Shown: positions 24,501 to 36,898 of the stretch, one piece after another
How the letters are laid out: every line of letters begins with the position of its first letter
How positions within the stretch are numbered: the first letter of the stretch is position 1
Origin: Beaufortia kweichowensis
Taxonomy: Eukaryota; Chordata; Actinopteri; Cypriniformes; Gastromyzontidae
Assembly: GCA_019155185.1 (NCBI GenBank)
Contig: CM032794.1
Span: 13,618,721 to 13,682,720, forward strand
Reading direction: 5' to 3'
Length of the DNA stretch: 64,000 bases
Position numbers and translations under genes: made by a program
The notes under the pieces: model-generated
Databases searched by the model: none
Seen by the model: only the letters and a program-made list of their open reading frames with translations
What the model was told of the DNA's origin: nothing

Positions 24501-27467
24501 CTATTTTATAGTCAAGATGTCAAAAATGTAAAGAAAAATTTGAAGGCCTTATGCAATATAAAAAGGGTTAAAAGCAAAATCCAGTTTTAATGAAATAAAT
24601 CTAGAGGAAGAAAGAAACAAAGAACACATTACAATCCACAAACAGAACAAGACCTAACAATAAAAAAACAAAACAAGAGTGCTTAAATACATAAAGGGTA
24701 ATTAGGGTAGCAAGACACAAGAAGAAGAAACAAGAACAGAACAACACTGCAAACTAAAAGTCCATATAATATACGTATTATATGCACATAATCTACATTT
24801 TAGGATTGAGCAAATTTTAATTTGTGTTGTATACTATGTTAGCCTTGTTGGCAGTCATGTGTGGATGTACCTACAAAAACCTAAATGTTTACAGACGAAG
24901 AAATGTTAGTGCAAGTTAATATATTGATGATAAAATATCAGTCAGCCATTTTGGCTCAGTAAGCATTTCTACCACTGGTCATGTGATTTTGCCTAAATGC
25001 CATGTACTCCCCAAGTACAGTCAAAACATGACTATTACCAAAGATTTAAAAAGGTTTTTCCACAGCTTCTCGCAGCATCAGTACATAAGTGATTAGCAGT
25101 AAGAGTGGTATTCAGCATGATGGTAAAATGGTTGGCTTTTTAATCTACAGATGTTCAATACCCATTCCTCCCACAGAAATTCAAGACACCTTGGAGGCAG
25201 TTTTTCACATCCATGCCTGTCTATGCAATCATTGTGGCCAACTTCTGCAGGAGTTGGACCTTCTACTTGCTGCTCATCAGCCAGCCTGCATACTTTGAAG
25301 AAGTGTTTGGCTTTGAGATTAGCAAGGTAATTTCATTTTAATTTTGCCTGTGTTTGTATGGCCCATTGCTTTATAAACTAGTTAATTCTTAATAAAAATC
25401 TCAATCTAAAGTCTAAATGACTTATTGTCTAAGTTGATTATGATTTTTATGTATAATTTCAGTATGCATCAGTAAATGGGTGACCCTTGGCAATCCCCAA
25501 GGTCTAAAATCGGTTGATAAATTATTCATTGTGAACAGTTCATAATGAATTATTCATTAATCACATATCTGTGATTTAAGTCTGTGTTTGCATCTCATTT
25601 TGCTCTTGTTTTCTCATTTCCTACAGTTAAACCTTCTATCGTGTCTTTCCATCTTATGATTAGATTAGTCTTAACAAACAAAGGGTGATGCCTTTCAGAT
25701 TACAGCTTTGTTGCATGTCATCTTTTACTTGTTTGTTACATGTATCCAATCTATCCTAGAAGACCCAGATCTTAAAACCGAACACTATTAACGTATCTTG
25801 GTCAAAGTTTGAAATGCCTTCATTTTTCAGTTTGTTATTAATAGGATGCTCTTGAACTGTATGGCTGCTCTCTCGTTCAGGTTGGCATGCTGTCAGCACT
25901 GCCCCATCTGGTGATGACCATTATCGTGCCCATTGGGGGACAGTTAGCTGATTATCTTAGATGTAAAAACATCCTGTCTACCACCACAGTTCGGAAGATC
26001 ATGAATTGTGGAGGTGAGTGGCATTTACTGCAAAATTGCGAACACATCGACTACACAGCCTAGCTCTATATATAAATAATGTATATTAAGATAATTTATA
26101 TAAAGTACTTTTTAAGTATTTTACAGTTTCACTGGTCATAATTTATCATTTGTCTCATATTAATAAGAAAATAATCATTGATATGTTTTTATCAATCACA
26201 GGCTTTGGGATGGAGGCCACATTATTGTTAATTGTGGGTTACTCCCACAGTAAAGGGGTCGCCATTTCATTTCTTGTGTTAGCTGTTGGCTTCAGTGGAT
26301 TTGCAATATCAGGTGAGTCTTTGAATCAATCTTTGTCTTTAAGGAAACAGTGTGTCTCATTCATTGTTTTGGCTTGCAAACCTTTACATACACAAATTGG
26401 AAAAAACATTGATTTAAGGCAACAAAGCACATCTAGTAAACATTAAAAAGTAAGACCAGAATATCATGTTCTCCCTTTTCCATTAAAATCTGCTTCCTCC
26501 ACTGCTGCTTGGAAGGAATTAGTCTTTCTTCTGAAGTCTTTAAATAATTCATACACACTGTCCCTGGAGAGCAACAGCACAGGCAGTGCATCCAGACAGA
26601 GCACTCCGAGCGGGAGGGGCTAGAAACTCCTCCGCTTTACAAGATGGCTGCGCTTGCTATTTTTAGTCTGAATCTCCAACATCATGTTAGAGATACTGAA
26701 AAACATGTACTCTTTGGGCCAAAATGAAGAGATTACACAACAGTATTAAAAATCTTAAGATTCAGTTCCTGTAAAGTGCCATGTCATTAAAATATTTTTT
26801 TTGTACTTTTGTCAGATCAAATAAAATATTTACGTTTTTTGTCTATCAGGTTTTAACGTCAATCACTTAGACATCGCTCCTCGCTATGCTAGTATCCTCA
26901 TGGGAATCTCTAATGGAGTAGGAACTTTGTCGGGAATGGTGTGCCCTCTTATTGTAGGAGCTATGACCAAACACAAGGTGAGACTACATTACATTGTCAG
27001 ATTTTTTCTTTGCATTTCAGGTATTTTAAGTGTATGTTCAAAAGTGCTGTGACACTTCACAATTCATTGAATTCAATAATTTATTATTTATTTTATACAG
27101 CTATAAAGATTTATTCTTTAAAGTTTTTTGGTATCCTTCCTTCATAAATTACCTTTAGAAATATTAGATAATTAGGAAACACAACATTTTAATTCAACTA
27201 GTTCATGTGAACAAGAACTGCTTGCTAGCTGCTCATATTTAATCAGGCTTAAGTGTTTTCATCATGTGTTATTCATGCAGCTTCCATGGATGAGTCAATC
27301 TTTATGTCAGTGAATTCCTGACGACTCTTTCTTTCATTCAGACCCGAGAAGAGTGGCAGTATGTGTTTCTTATCGCTTCCCTGGTGCATTATGGTGGTGT
27401 AATCTTCTACGGCCTCTTTGCCTCGGGGGAGAAACAGCCATGGGCGGATCCAGAAGCTGACAAGTGA
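18775..27467 (+). CDS. slc17a6: Vesicular glutamate transporter 2 (VGLUT2), 12 exons, frame broken in last exon
   Basis: An SLC17 major-facilitator carrier that loads glutamate into synaptic vesicles using the V-ATPase gradient. Exons: 18775-18860, 20186-20441, 20970-21088, 22547-22661, 23160-23247, 23550-23636, 24006-24148, 25177-25326, 25881-26013, 26202-26312, 26850-26977, 27342 onward. Phases join without conflict. The start has ACATGG context and gives MDTPKEPGFTPSKEGLKQLA, like other VGLUT2 N-termini. The transport core is intact: GIRCNLGVAI with Arg88, the TM2 His in GMIHGSFFWGY, the TM4 Arg in RILQGLVEG, and the TM7 Arg in NFCRSWTFYLL. In frame the protein ends at TGA 27465-27467, after PWADPEADK, at 513 residues. 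The conserved tail continues in the next frame to 27684; with it the protein would be about 585 residues, close to human VGLUT2 (582). VGLUT2 is preferred over VGLUT1/3 by sequence and by the ano5/gas2 neighbours. Confidence 0.95.
21512..21554. repeat. (AG)n microsatellite
   Basis: A pure 43-bp AG dinucleotide run in slc17a6 intron 3, immediately left of a non-repetitive, GC-richer block. Confidence 0.95.
21560..22215. promoter_or_regulatory. Candidate intronic enhancer region in slc17a6 intron 3
   Basis: Two complex, balanced-composition blocks (about 21560-21835 and 22030-22215) interrupt otherwise AT-rich intron. They contain an E-box (CACCTG near 21691), a homeodomain core (GTTAATGAG), and TAAATCCGATTAG near 22060, which resembles bicoid/OTX-class sites. 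The regulatory role is inferred from composition and motifs only. Confidence 0.3.
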
Positions 27468-27684
27468 GGAGAAGTGTGGTTTCATTGATGAAGATGAGCT
27501 GGCTGAGGAAACAGGGGACATCACCCAGAGCTACGGTGCGCTGGGAGGTCCAGCCAAGACATACGGTGCCACCACACAGCTAAATGGAGGATGGGCGGAA
27601 GGATGGGATAAACGAGAAGAGTATGTGCAGGAGGGTGCGGAGGAAGGGGGTTATGGATACAGGCAGGGTGGGAATTACTCTTAG
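27456..27684 (+). other. slc17a6: Displaced VGLUT2 C-terminal tail, out of frame with the core
   Basis: This segment is in the +1 frame relative to the upstream last-exon frame. It reads TSEEKCGFIDEDELAEETGD, then ITQSYGALGGPAKTYGATTQ and LNGGWAEGWDKREEYVQEGA, ending in TAG at 27682-27684. This is the conserved cytosolic tail of VGLUT2. It is free of stops over more than 70 codons, so either the offset is a sequencing/assembly indel or the disabling change is recent. The extra base lies within about 27453-27462. Confidence 0.85.
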
Positions 27685-29100
27685 ACCTTGCAAATACACA
27701 TACAGTCTAATGCACACACCTCTACACGTACATAAACATACAGTGGCCCCGAAAAAGGATTTGGACACCTTAGCCACACTTACTGTACAACAGGTATAAT
27801 TAGATAACAAACTATCAAACAAATCTATCAATCTACAAACAATGCAATGAGCTTGCAAAATGCAATGATGCATGAGGGTTTCTCAGAAGTTTTTGTAAAA
27901 ACCTGACAAACCAACTGATGCATTTTAAGGTTTGGCTTAGGTGTCCAAATACTTTTAGGGCAACTGCACATACAGTACAGCACAGCATAATATGTATGGC
28001 CACACTGTAGATTTTGTAGTGTTTGTGAAAAAAAGATGAACAGATTCCTGTGTAAAAGACTAAAAATTGTTGTATGTTTGCACAAATCTAAATGATGAAA
28101 TTTAAATATAAACTTAAATGATACAAATTTACAGGATAAATTATACAAAGATATAACATATCAAATTGGCAGATTGTAAATGTTCTATGTATTTAGAAAA
28201 AGAGTGACTTTATTTCAAGTGCAATCCTGTGTAATGTCGTGAAACAGAGTTTTTCACCCCATTATTCTGAGCCTTGTCAACACAGAGGCCTGTAGAGTTA
28301 GTCAGGCTATACTGGCTTCCAGAATCACCTGTCTGGAGTCATCCATGGAGAAACAGTGCTGTAGAGAATTCTAACCAAGCAACTTTTTTTCACTGTCTTT
28401 TTTCTGATTGCACTGAGAGATTCATTTAACAGCACAACAAAGTAGGTTTGTTTATACCTCATGATGTGTTATTCATTCATCGTGTATAAAATACTTGTAA
28501 GAAATTAAAGAGGGGTTTGATCTTTGACACTGGAGAGAAAAAGCACAGTTTTTTAGATGACAAAATAAAAGCAACAAAAGTGTTTCTCAAGTTCGGCAAG
28601 TCATGTCGTTTCATTATGTAATTTAGATGGTGCTGTTTAATGTGGTGTTTGCAAATTTGCAAACAGGACTGCATTGTTGCTTACAACAAGGCACAGTAAT
28701 TGAAAACATTTGGAAATATTATTAGAAGACCTGCACAAAGCAAAAGCACAGTGTGTCAAGGCCACACAACTCTTTAATTTCATTCTGTTTTCAAATGTTC
28801 ACGCCATGCTATTTTGACATCTGTGAATGTTAGTTATGCATGGGTCAAAATTGTTTGTTTCTACAAAAGTTGTGGTTTTACATTTTTACCTGTCAAGATT
28901 TTTCTTTTTTTGTCTAAACTGTTACTAATGTGTCAATTCCTTTGCACAATTAACCAAAGGTTTCCTGTAGTATGGGATTTTAGCTAGGATGGGGGACAGT
29001 TTCCATAAAGAAGACATGGATGAACCTGTGAAAAGGGCTGTTGTGGTCCTAGCAGCAGGTCGTAACCATATTCAATGTACAAAGCAATAAATCCATGGTA
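27468..29100 (+). other. slc17a6: slc17a6 3' UTR (approximate)
   Basis: Non-coding sequence after the conserved tail. A good AATAAA is at 29086-29091, giving a long 3' UTR of about 1.4 kb beyond the TAG at 27684. Further AT-rich sequence with ATTAAA near 29765 could extend it. The interval includes a short inverted-repeat element at 27741-27966. Confidence 0.4.
27741..27966. mobile_element. 226-bp MITE with about 36-bp terminal inverted repeats
   Basis: The left end is CAGTGGCCCC followed by ATTTGGACACCTTAGCCA. The right end, reverse complemented, is CAGTTGCCC followed by ATTTGGACACCTAAGCCA. A TA precedes the left end and a degenerate CA follows the right end. Small size, the CAGT terminus and a TA flank suggest a Tc1/mariner-type non-autonomous element. 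It lies about 56 bp after the slc17a6 tail stop, in the probable 3' UTR. Confidence 0.8.
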
Positions 29101-31518
29101 ACAGTTATTTATTAGTCAGTTCGTCCAAAAATATGTAACACATTAGCACATTTACTTGTAATAATTTTTGGTTTAAGTGTTTTTGTGATGACAATTAAAA
29201 AAAGATTAAACAAATACTTACTGTTAAAAAAATCTATATATATAAATATATTTAGATTTAGCAAGAGTCCAGCGCAACTCTCTTTAATGTAAAGAGTTTT
29301 TGTACTGGACCCACTCACCAGAAGAGAATGATTCTTAAGTGTCACCTGCAACTGGTTCCTGTCTGAAACGCCAAGGTTCTCAGTTCTGCAAGTGGCCGCA
29401 CCTCTGTAGTTGTCCTGTATGGTTGCCAGTGGTTGCTTTTTGGGAGTATGTCGTTGTCAAATATTGTTTCTGTTATTCCTCTCTTTTGTACTTCCCTTTT
29501 GTTTCTGGTCTGTGTTTTGTCTGTGGCTAGAAAACTGCTCCCTTTCCCTCCTTTTCCCTCTTTACTCCTTGCATTTTCCTACTACTGTTGCAATATTCAG
29601 TGACACAAGGATTGTGTGTTAAGGTATTCAAAAATCTTCAAAAATGACAGTAATTTGCCTGATGATGTTGAGGTACCTTATTCTTGTTCCCTGCCTATGA
29701 GTGAAGTGTGATTATATGGCTTCTTTCGCTGTGTTACTGTAAATGGAGAGGTATGTTGATGTGAAATTAAAATGCTATATATAACCTTTTTATATAAAAA
29801 ATGAACAAAATTGTACTTGATTTGCTGTCTTTCTTACTGAAAATTTAACTGCCAAAACATCAGCTTTCGAAGTTTCGGTACACAAAATTTTGTTGAGTTG
29901 GTATATCACAGTACATGTATGTAAACAATTCCAGTCTGTCACATATCTACCCTCGTAGTTTTAACATTGGTTATCTATCACCCAAATGGCATCCTTTGCC
30001 CTTTCTCTGCTCTAGTAAAATCAATATGGGAGTCCCTGGAGATCAGAAAGACCTATTGACCACACAAAGTTCCTAATGGAGACAGAAAGGAGGGGCTGCA
30101 CTTAGATGCTATTAAGTAGATGTGTTCAGTCGCTCTTCATCATCTCTCATTCAGAAAACCTACTGCCCTCATAGATACAAACAACACATACACTGGTTTA
30201 GTGTACTGCATCATTAGTGAACCAATAAAAATGTAAATCCTATCTTACTTTTCTGAATGACAGTTTTAATGAACTGATACTGGCGTGGCATAATTGTTTT
30301 CAAATTTCAAACAGGGAACAAGACAGTGCCTGAAAAATTAGAAAAATGTAAATTAAAGCAAGATTTAACCCTTATGTTGGGTTTGAGTGTGTTTAAGCCT
30401 GGGTTGTTTTTTAGATAGATGAAAAACTGCAGAATCAGACACAAATGCATGCTGGGATGCTGCAGGATCCCTGCAGAACATCACAGTAAGGAGGTGCAAA
30501 TGAGACACTCGTCTTACTCGAGACTAGCAGACACTGTCCTCATGGCTTTAGAGGTTGTAACCTTGGCAGTGCTTTGCTGTGATCTATCTATCTTTGGTTT
30601 ATCTCTATATATCTATATACTTTATCTCTCCTATCAGTATATAAAAAACAGAATGAGAAATGGTGTCATATGTGTATTGTATTTTATAGCAGAGAAAAGG
30701 ATGTGGTGTTTGGGATTTTCATTTGCTCAGATTTCACAAACCTCCTCCACAACTTGGAACAGAGCCGAGTAGTCTCATGCATGGCACAGGGCAGTCAAAG
30801 TCAAGCGACTCTCCTGCTGGAAGGGACAGTCACAACCTGGCAATTGTCCAGCACGGCTCTCTGTTACATTGTAAGTTAGTTACTAATTGGATAATCTTCC
30901 TTTCACCAGCTGATTTACAATATCAGATTGACTGAAGACTCTCACACTTGGTTAAACTTAATTGAAAGCCTGTCAATTGAGTGTTGACATATAATTGCTC
31001 TATGAGATGTTCGAACACCCAAACACCACAAAAACAAAAATGCACAGTTGCTGTTATCATAGGTTGGTTTTCTATTGAAATATGATGGAGTCATATTTAG
31101 GCTCAATGACAATTTAAAATATGAATAAAAAATCTAGGAAAATAACAAAACCAAATTCGTAAGCATTTGTCCTTAAATTCCATATAGATGCTTATTTGAG
31201 ATATGTGTTGGAAAACATGAGCCTACACTAGCGCTCTGCTTTTTATTGCTTTTTGCTAATGAGACAACCACAGCGAGACCATTAATCGTAACCCTATTAC
31301 TCGTGTTTACACTGGTTCCCTCAGCCGTAGCCGTCATGGATGCTTTGTCGTGTCCAGGACAGACAGCAGTTCACTCCCTCCTCACTTAGTGTTCATTCAT
31401 GCGTCATGTTTCGTTATATCTATGTCAGCTATACATATTGACACAGTAATACTGAAGAACAAGGTTGAGATCTATATTAGCATGTGTAAAATATAATTTA
31501 TCAGCTTCGTTATGAACG

Positions 31519-31902
31519 CTAACTTGTGTGGATCTGTGCCTGTATGTGTAATATGTGTTTTCGGTGTGAGATGGGGGCAGGTTTTGCAGTAGTCTCTTGG
31601 GGCACGGAGGGCTGGTGCAGTGGGACTGAAATCACTCTTTGGTGACAGAAGCCTGCATGAGAGCCCTGAAGACTTGCCTCAACCCATAAATATCTCCTGA
31701 TCTCCTCACGGACATGGCCAGGCGACTGGTTGACGTATCCAGTGTTTAGTCCAATCTCCACTGGGAGAAGGAGGGAGAGGTCTGAGTAGATGTCTGTGTA
31801 ATCCATCTCATGTGTGAGGGGGACAAACAGTAAATGAATAAGCTCTGGTATTAAAACTGAATACGGCCCTTCCCCCACCGGACCAGCTCTCAGAATCCTC
31901 AT
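31519..31902 (-). other. Unidentified open frame, possible exon or gene relic
   Basis: A 127-codon minus-strand open frame of balanced composition. The central part (HEMDYTDIYSDLSLLLPVEI, then GYVNQSPGHVREEIRRYLW) looks protein-like rather than repeat-derived, and the region is GC-richer than its surroundings. I recognise no family. No clear acceptor or donor set links it to other exons. It could equally be chance or a conserved non-coding block. Confidence 0.2.
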
Positions 31903-32892
31903 TAATTATTCCACACCTTTATTACATTCTCAACTACAGTATGCCAGCCAGGAAAACAGGATGAAGAATAACTTATTTTTACTCACATCATTTTGTGTAT
32001 CTCAAGTCCTGCAGGCACAGGAAACATGCAAGATTCAGTAAGACTATACTGAATCAGAGGAAGAGGAAAAAGACCACGTGATCAGGTTGCTTAGGGGAAT
32101 CTGAGCCTGTGTTCGAAATGGTTGCCTTGTTTGGAAGTGTTGGGCTATCCCAGTCAGCTCCACCCTTTAGAAACCACCTGACTGCAGAAGTGGGTTTCTG
32201 TGTGGATTGCCTTGGGTGGGTTCTGACGTCACTGCTGCATCCTGACATGCACTTCCTGTAATCAAGATTCACATCATGTTCAGGTGCTGCCAGAGGAAAT
32301 ATTGCAGGCGGAGGATATTTTGTGATCTGCATTATCTTGTGATATCTTTTTGTAATGGTATGTACAGATGTGTTATAATTTCTCAAATCTTGATACTGTT
32401 TTAACCTGATAACTGTCACTGCACATATTATATTATAACCGAACTACAATTTTTTACATTTTAGATATTAGATTTTTTAAAAAACATTTTAAAATCTTTT
32501 TACATTTTAGGTATTTTCTTATAAATAACAAAAAATATTACTTTTTTGTTTATGATTTTTGTTATGAAAATTTGTCAAATATTTATTCTTGAGTCTTAGA
32601 CCTTTCATCAATTCATAGTTTGTCATTAGATTAGAATTCAACTATGAAATATTAAAGTGAATAGTGAAATAACCTACAGTACCTGTAAATGTTTCTCTTG
32701 TTGAACAGTGACAGTTAACGGGTTATGACATCTTGTTTAATTATTTAATCACACTGATTATGCTTTAATACATTGCATTTTGCATGGTGAATAAACACAC
32801 AGTGGTGCATCTCACCATGATCTGAATCAGAGTGTGAGTGACAGAGAGGAGAGAGAGTGAGTGAGAGACTCCAGGGAGAAGACTGACCTTTA

Positions 32893-33010
32893 AGCAGAGC
32901 TGGCCACCACTTCACACTGAGGCATATGTCCAACAGAGAGCTTCAGCACATTCAGCCGAGACGCTGTGTAGGAGATGAAAATCAGTTCCCCATATTTCAT
33001 GTAATACTGT
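32893..33010 (-). other. Unidentified coding-like segment, possible terminal exon
   Basis: On the minus strand, an acceptor-like TTTACATTACAG precedes an open stretch of about 38 codons (YYMKYGELIFISYTASRLNV, then LKLSVGHMPQCEVVASSA) ending in TAA. AGGTCAGT follows the stop, so if it is an internal exon its frame is broken. The plus strand is also open here, which weakens the case. No family recognised. Confidence 0.18.
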
Positions 33011-33098
33011 AATGTAAAGCAAATATTCACATTATTAAGTTTTATTAATGACATGAGAACTTTCCTCATATGAATAATAAAATTAAAAAATAATTGAC

Positions 33099-33122
33099 AG
33101 AGAGAGAGAGAGAGAGAGAGAG
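33099..33122. repeat. Short (AG)n microsatellite
   Basis: A pure AG run of 24 bp in the slc17a6-gas2 interval. Confidence 0.9.
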
Positions 33123-33414
33123 CTATCAATCAATTAGTGGAGTCATTCTTTGTGTCTTTGTGTGCGTCACAGTGGATGTAAATGTGTCTGTGTGTGAGTG
33201 CTGCCACACTGAGCTTTATTTACTCAGCCCTTACAATACCCCTTCACCAGATGGGAACCAACAGAGTGATGGAGGAAAGAGAGAGGAAACAGAGGGGAAG
33301 AGAGAAGCGGGAGGTGTGTGCCCCGTATCCACAGCCATGAGGACTCTTTTGTTCCCCGGTAGACCCCTGATGCGGCAAAGCAGGGTGACACAGACTGGCT
33401 GTAAAATCTCATTA

Positions 33415-33463
33415 AAAAAGAGAGAGAGAGAGGGAGAGAGGGAGGGAGAGAAAGAGAGAGAAG
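33415..33463. repeat. Imperfect (AG)n / purine tract
   Basis: AG repeats interrupted by GGG and AAA, about 49 bp of uninterrupted purines on the plus strand. The Leu-Ser-rich open frames over it are artefacts. Confidence 0.9.
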
Positions 33464-36400
33464 CCTCAAGAGGGCTTGAGATCCCATTAAGACGTCGACA
33501 TACAGACTTCAGTCATATCACACTGAGGACTCCTGTCAACACGCATGGGCAGAGAAAAGCTTTTGCTAAAAACAAAAAACAGAAAGTGAACATGATGAGA
33601 GATCTGAAATGATGTATTAAAAGATATTAATAAAAAATCAAGATGTGTGTATATAAAGAGGGAGGTATTGTTAAATGTGTAGCTATTTCTAAATGCAAAA
33701 AATTATCAAACTCTACAATATTGATAAAGAAAATTGAAAAATAATATGAAAAAAAAAAAACAGAACAAGATAATAGACTTTTAATATTTTCTTTTTATGT
33801 AGCATAAATATCTATAATATATAAACATACACCATAGCAGGCATACACACATGCTGGTCTGGCTCTCCTCCTCCTCCGGCTGCTTATTGATTTCACTCCT
33901 GTTGTGTAGACACCTCCTCTGCAGATTTGATTAGTCACACTGAGGTGACAGAGGGGAAGTAAAGCTCTTAGATTAGAGAGCGTGATGACAGCGAGGAGAG
34001 CGAGAGTGATAAAATAAGATAGGTCAAGACAGATAAGACAGTGAAAAAACTAAGAAATAAAGATGTAATGAAATATATTTACACTACGTGTTATTCACAT
34101 TTTTGTTTTTCTTTATTTGACAGCTTTTGTAATCCATTATAGGTTTAATTGGTTTTGTAATAAGTGAGAGATCGCAACATTCTGTTTTTACAGGTTTAAT
34201 GTCATTATTAATGACTTGATTGCCCATTGCTGTCTATTGTGAACCAACTAACAGCTTTCTTAGTAATGGGTGTTTTAACAGCCGTGGTAAAATAACTGCA
34301 CACATCTACACATAAAAAGTAGTGTATTTAACACGGCCTGTCAAAAGTGAAAATAAAAATGTAAGTGTAACCACAGATCTTAAAAAGCTCTCAGGAGAGT
34401 GTTTGCCATTAACACTTCTCCTTTTCAATGACTTAGAATGTCACATGGAATACAGAAATAATCAAACACAGTTTGTGCACTGCTGTCTAGTTACCTTTTT
34501 CCACTGTGAGACCTTGGAATCAGCCGCTCATGGACAGGCTGGCAGCAGTTAGTTCAAGCTAAATGAAGATAATTAAACATGATCAAGAGATGTGGGCTGT
34601 AATGAACTGCAAACACTTCCACCTGCACTCTCAGTACAAGTAGATGTTTATTATTCCAGTGACATTATGTCTGTCCCAACTAGGTCCTAAAAATTAAACT
34701 TAAAACTATCACGTTGTATTCATGTCCACTCTGTCTCTCTCTTCTCTGTCTGCTCTTCTCCACTTCTATCCATTCATCACTTCACCTGAGTTAGGTGAGT
34801 CACACACTGCAGTGTGGTGTGATCGACGCGGTGGGTCTGTTGAGTCATCACTTCACCACTACACTCAGTTCTCTTCTATTGCTTTGGTTAATCAATATCA
34901 TCTCTTGCACTTTAAACAATGTAATGTGCAAAAAACACACATTGTATACTGTCTTTCACTCATTTGCTCACAGACAGGCTGGACTAACATTTGAAACCAA
35001 GCAATACTTCCTGGCCAATTATTTGAGTATACAGCAGTCTGGATCGACTAGCTAACTGTCACTCAGAGACTACTGGGCAGAACAGCACAAAAGAGAAAGA
35101 TTGTGTGATAGACAGAAAAAAGATAAGAAGAACAACAGCATGATAGATGGAGAAAAAGCCGCCTAACTGATCAAAGCAGCTGTCATGCTCCTCTAAAAAA
35201 AAACACACTGGGATGCATGCAGCATAACACACAGGTTTGCATACAGGTAGGCCCAAAAAACACTGTGCAGTATTCAGTTTCAGAGAGAAAACAAATTAGT
35301 ACTTAGCTTTAGAAGGCATCTTTAAAACATGCTTATGTGAAACAGATAAAGAGTATGCTGTTCATCACTTTCCATTCTTGTTCCATTAAGGCAGGTATAA
35401 AAGATATGAATGAACAGGACCATATATTTGAAGATGTTTTAGTGAATAGATGTGGTTGTACTTTTGTGTATGTGATGAGTCATCCTGAACCTGGAGACAC
35501 TTACACCTGTTTCCTCAGTTACAGCACCCAAGAGATTCACCTTTCCTAGACTCAATGAACAAATCAAGGTCAGAGAGGAAGCTCTAGCTATAAATCTACA
35601 TTGTAGTGACAAAGACAACATCACAATGTAAGAAAAACCTGACTGTGAATAAACATTTTAAATAATGGATTATTAATCAAGATGTAAAAAAGATATTTGT
35701 AAAGATATCAGCTAAAACTGTTATCAATGAAAAGTCTTCAATAATATAAAGGTACCAACATACAGTAATGTGTGTGTATGTGAAATTTAAAACTTTGACT
35801 AAAGTGACACTGAATTCATCAGGAAAAAACGTTTCTCCATTTACCCACCTCCCTAAAGGTTACTATTCTGAAACGTGAGAATTTGACGCACATTCTGACG
35901 CAGTTTTCATTGGTGTGTACTGCCCCACCTACCAACTCCACCCAAACCAATGAAAATCATCGTCAGTCTATTCTGGGCCACATCTGTTATAGCCACTATT
36001 ATATATCAACACCCTGACTGCAGAAACAGCAAGCCTGGCTTTTTATGTAGCTGGCAAGTACTATGCTATATGCAAATCCATTTCAAAACATGCAACTTAA
36101 TGAGATGGATTTCTTGAAATTACATTAGGTCAAAGACAAAATCTGTGGTTAAATGCAATAGTGTGTGCATGTAAGAGAGAATAATTCAATTTGTGTTGCT
36201 GTATTCTGTATAAAAGCTGCATGCTCATTCAAAAGAGAATGCCTGTATGGCCTTGGCTCTTTCAACCCTCCCTCCATCTCATTCTCTTTTTCTCAGTTTC
36301 TTTGTCATGTGTCTCTGGATTTTTAGAGATGGAAAGGTTGCCATAGAGACAGGGATGCTTATAGTAGTAAAGAAGGAATGTGATTGTCATAGAGAATTTT

Positions 36401-36740
36401 GTAAACTAGTAGAAAATCAATGAATTATTTAGGCTGCCATTACAGCGAACACAACTGTGCGATGTGAGTGTGTATTAAAACACGTTTCTCATTAAGAAGA
36501 GAGGTAAGAGAAAAAAGTAATAATTTCTGATCATAACAAAAATATGGTGTTTAGTTCAACCTGTAGGTTTGTTATGTAAAAGACTAAACTGCTCCAGTGG
36601 ACACTGTTACAGGCCTGATGATGTTGATGTCAGACTGAAAACTGATAATGCACTGATAGCTAATTCTCCATCATGTGACAATTATATTACAGCTACTTGA
36701 TCTCATCACTGCTCAACACATAATCTTATTATAATACACA

Positions 36741-36898
<158 letters not shown>

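Noticed and set aside
27456..27500. A mini-intron that would rejoin the VGLUT2 core and tail
   Set aside because: A GT lies in CAAGTGAGG, but any AG close enough to keep the conserved tail would make an intron of about 30 bp, too short to splice, and would delete conserved residues. A one-base offset is simpler.
31990..32015. Minus-strand 22-base microexon with a good acceptor (CCTGCAG) and donor (GTGAGTAA)
   Set aside because: No reading frame or neighbouring exon links to it; such pairs occur by chance in this much sequence.
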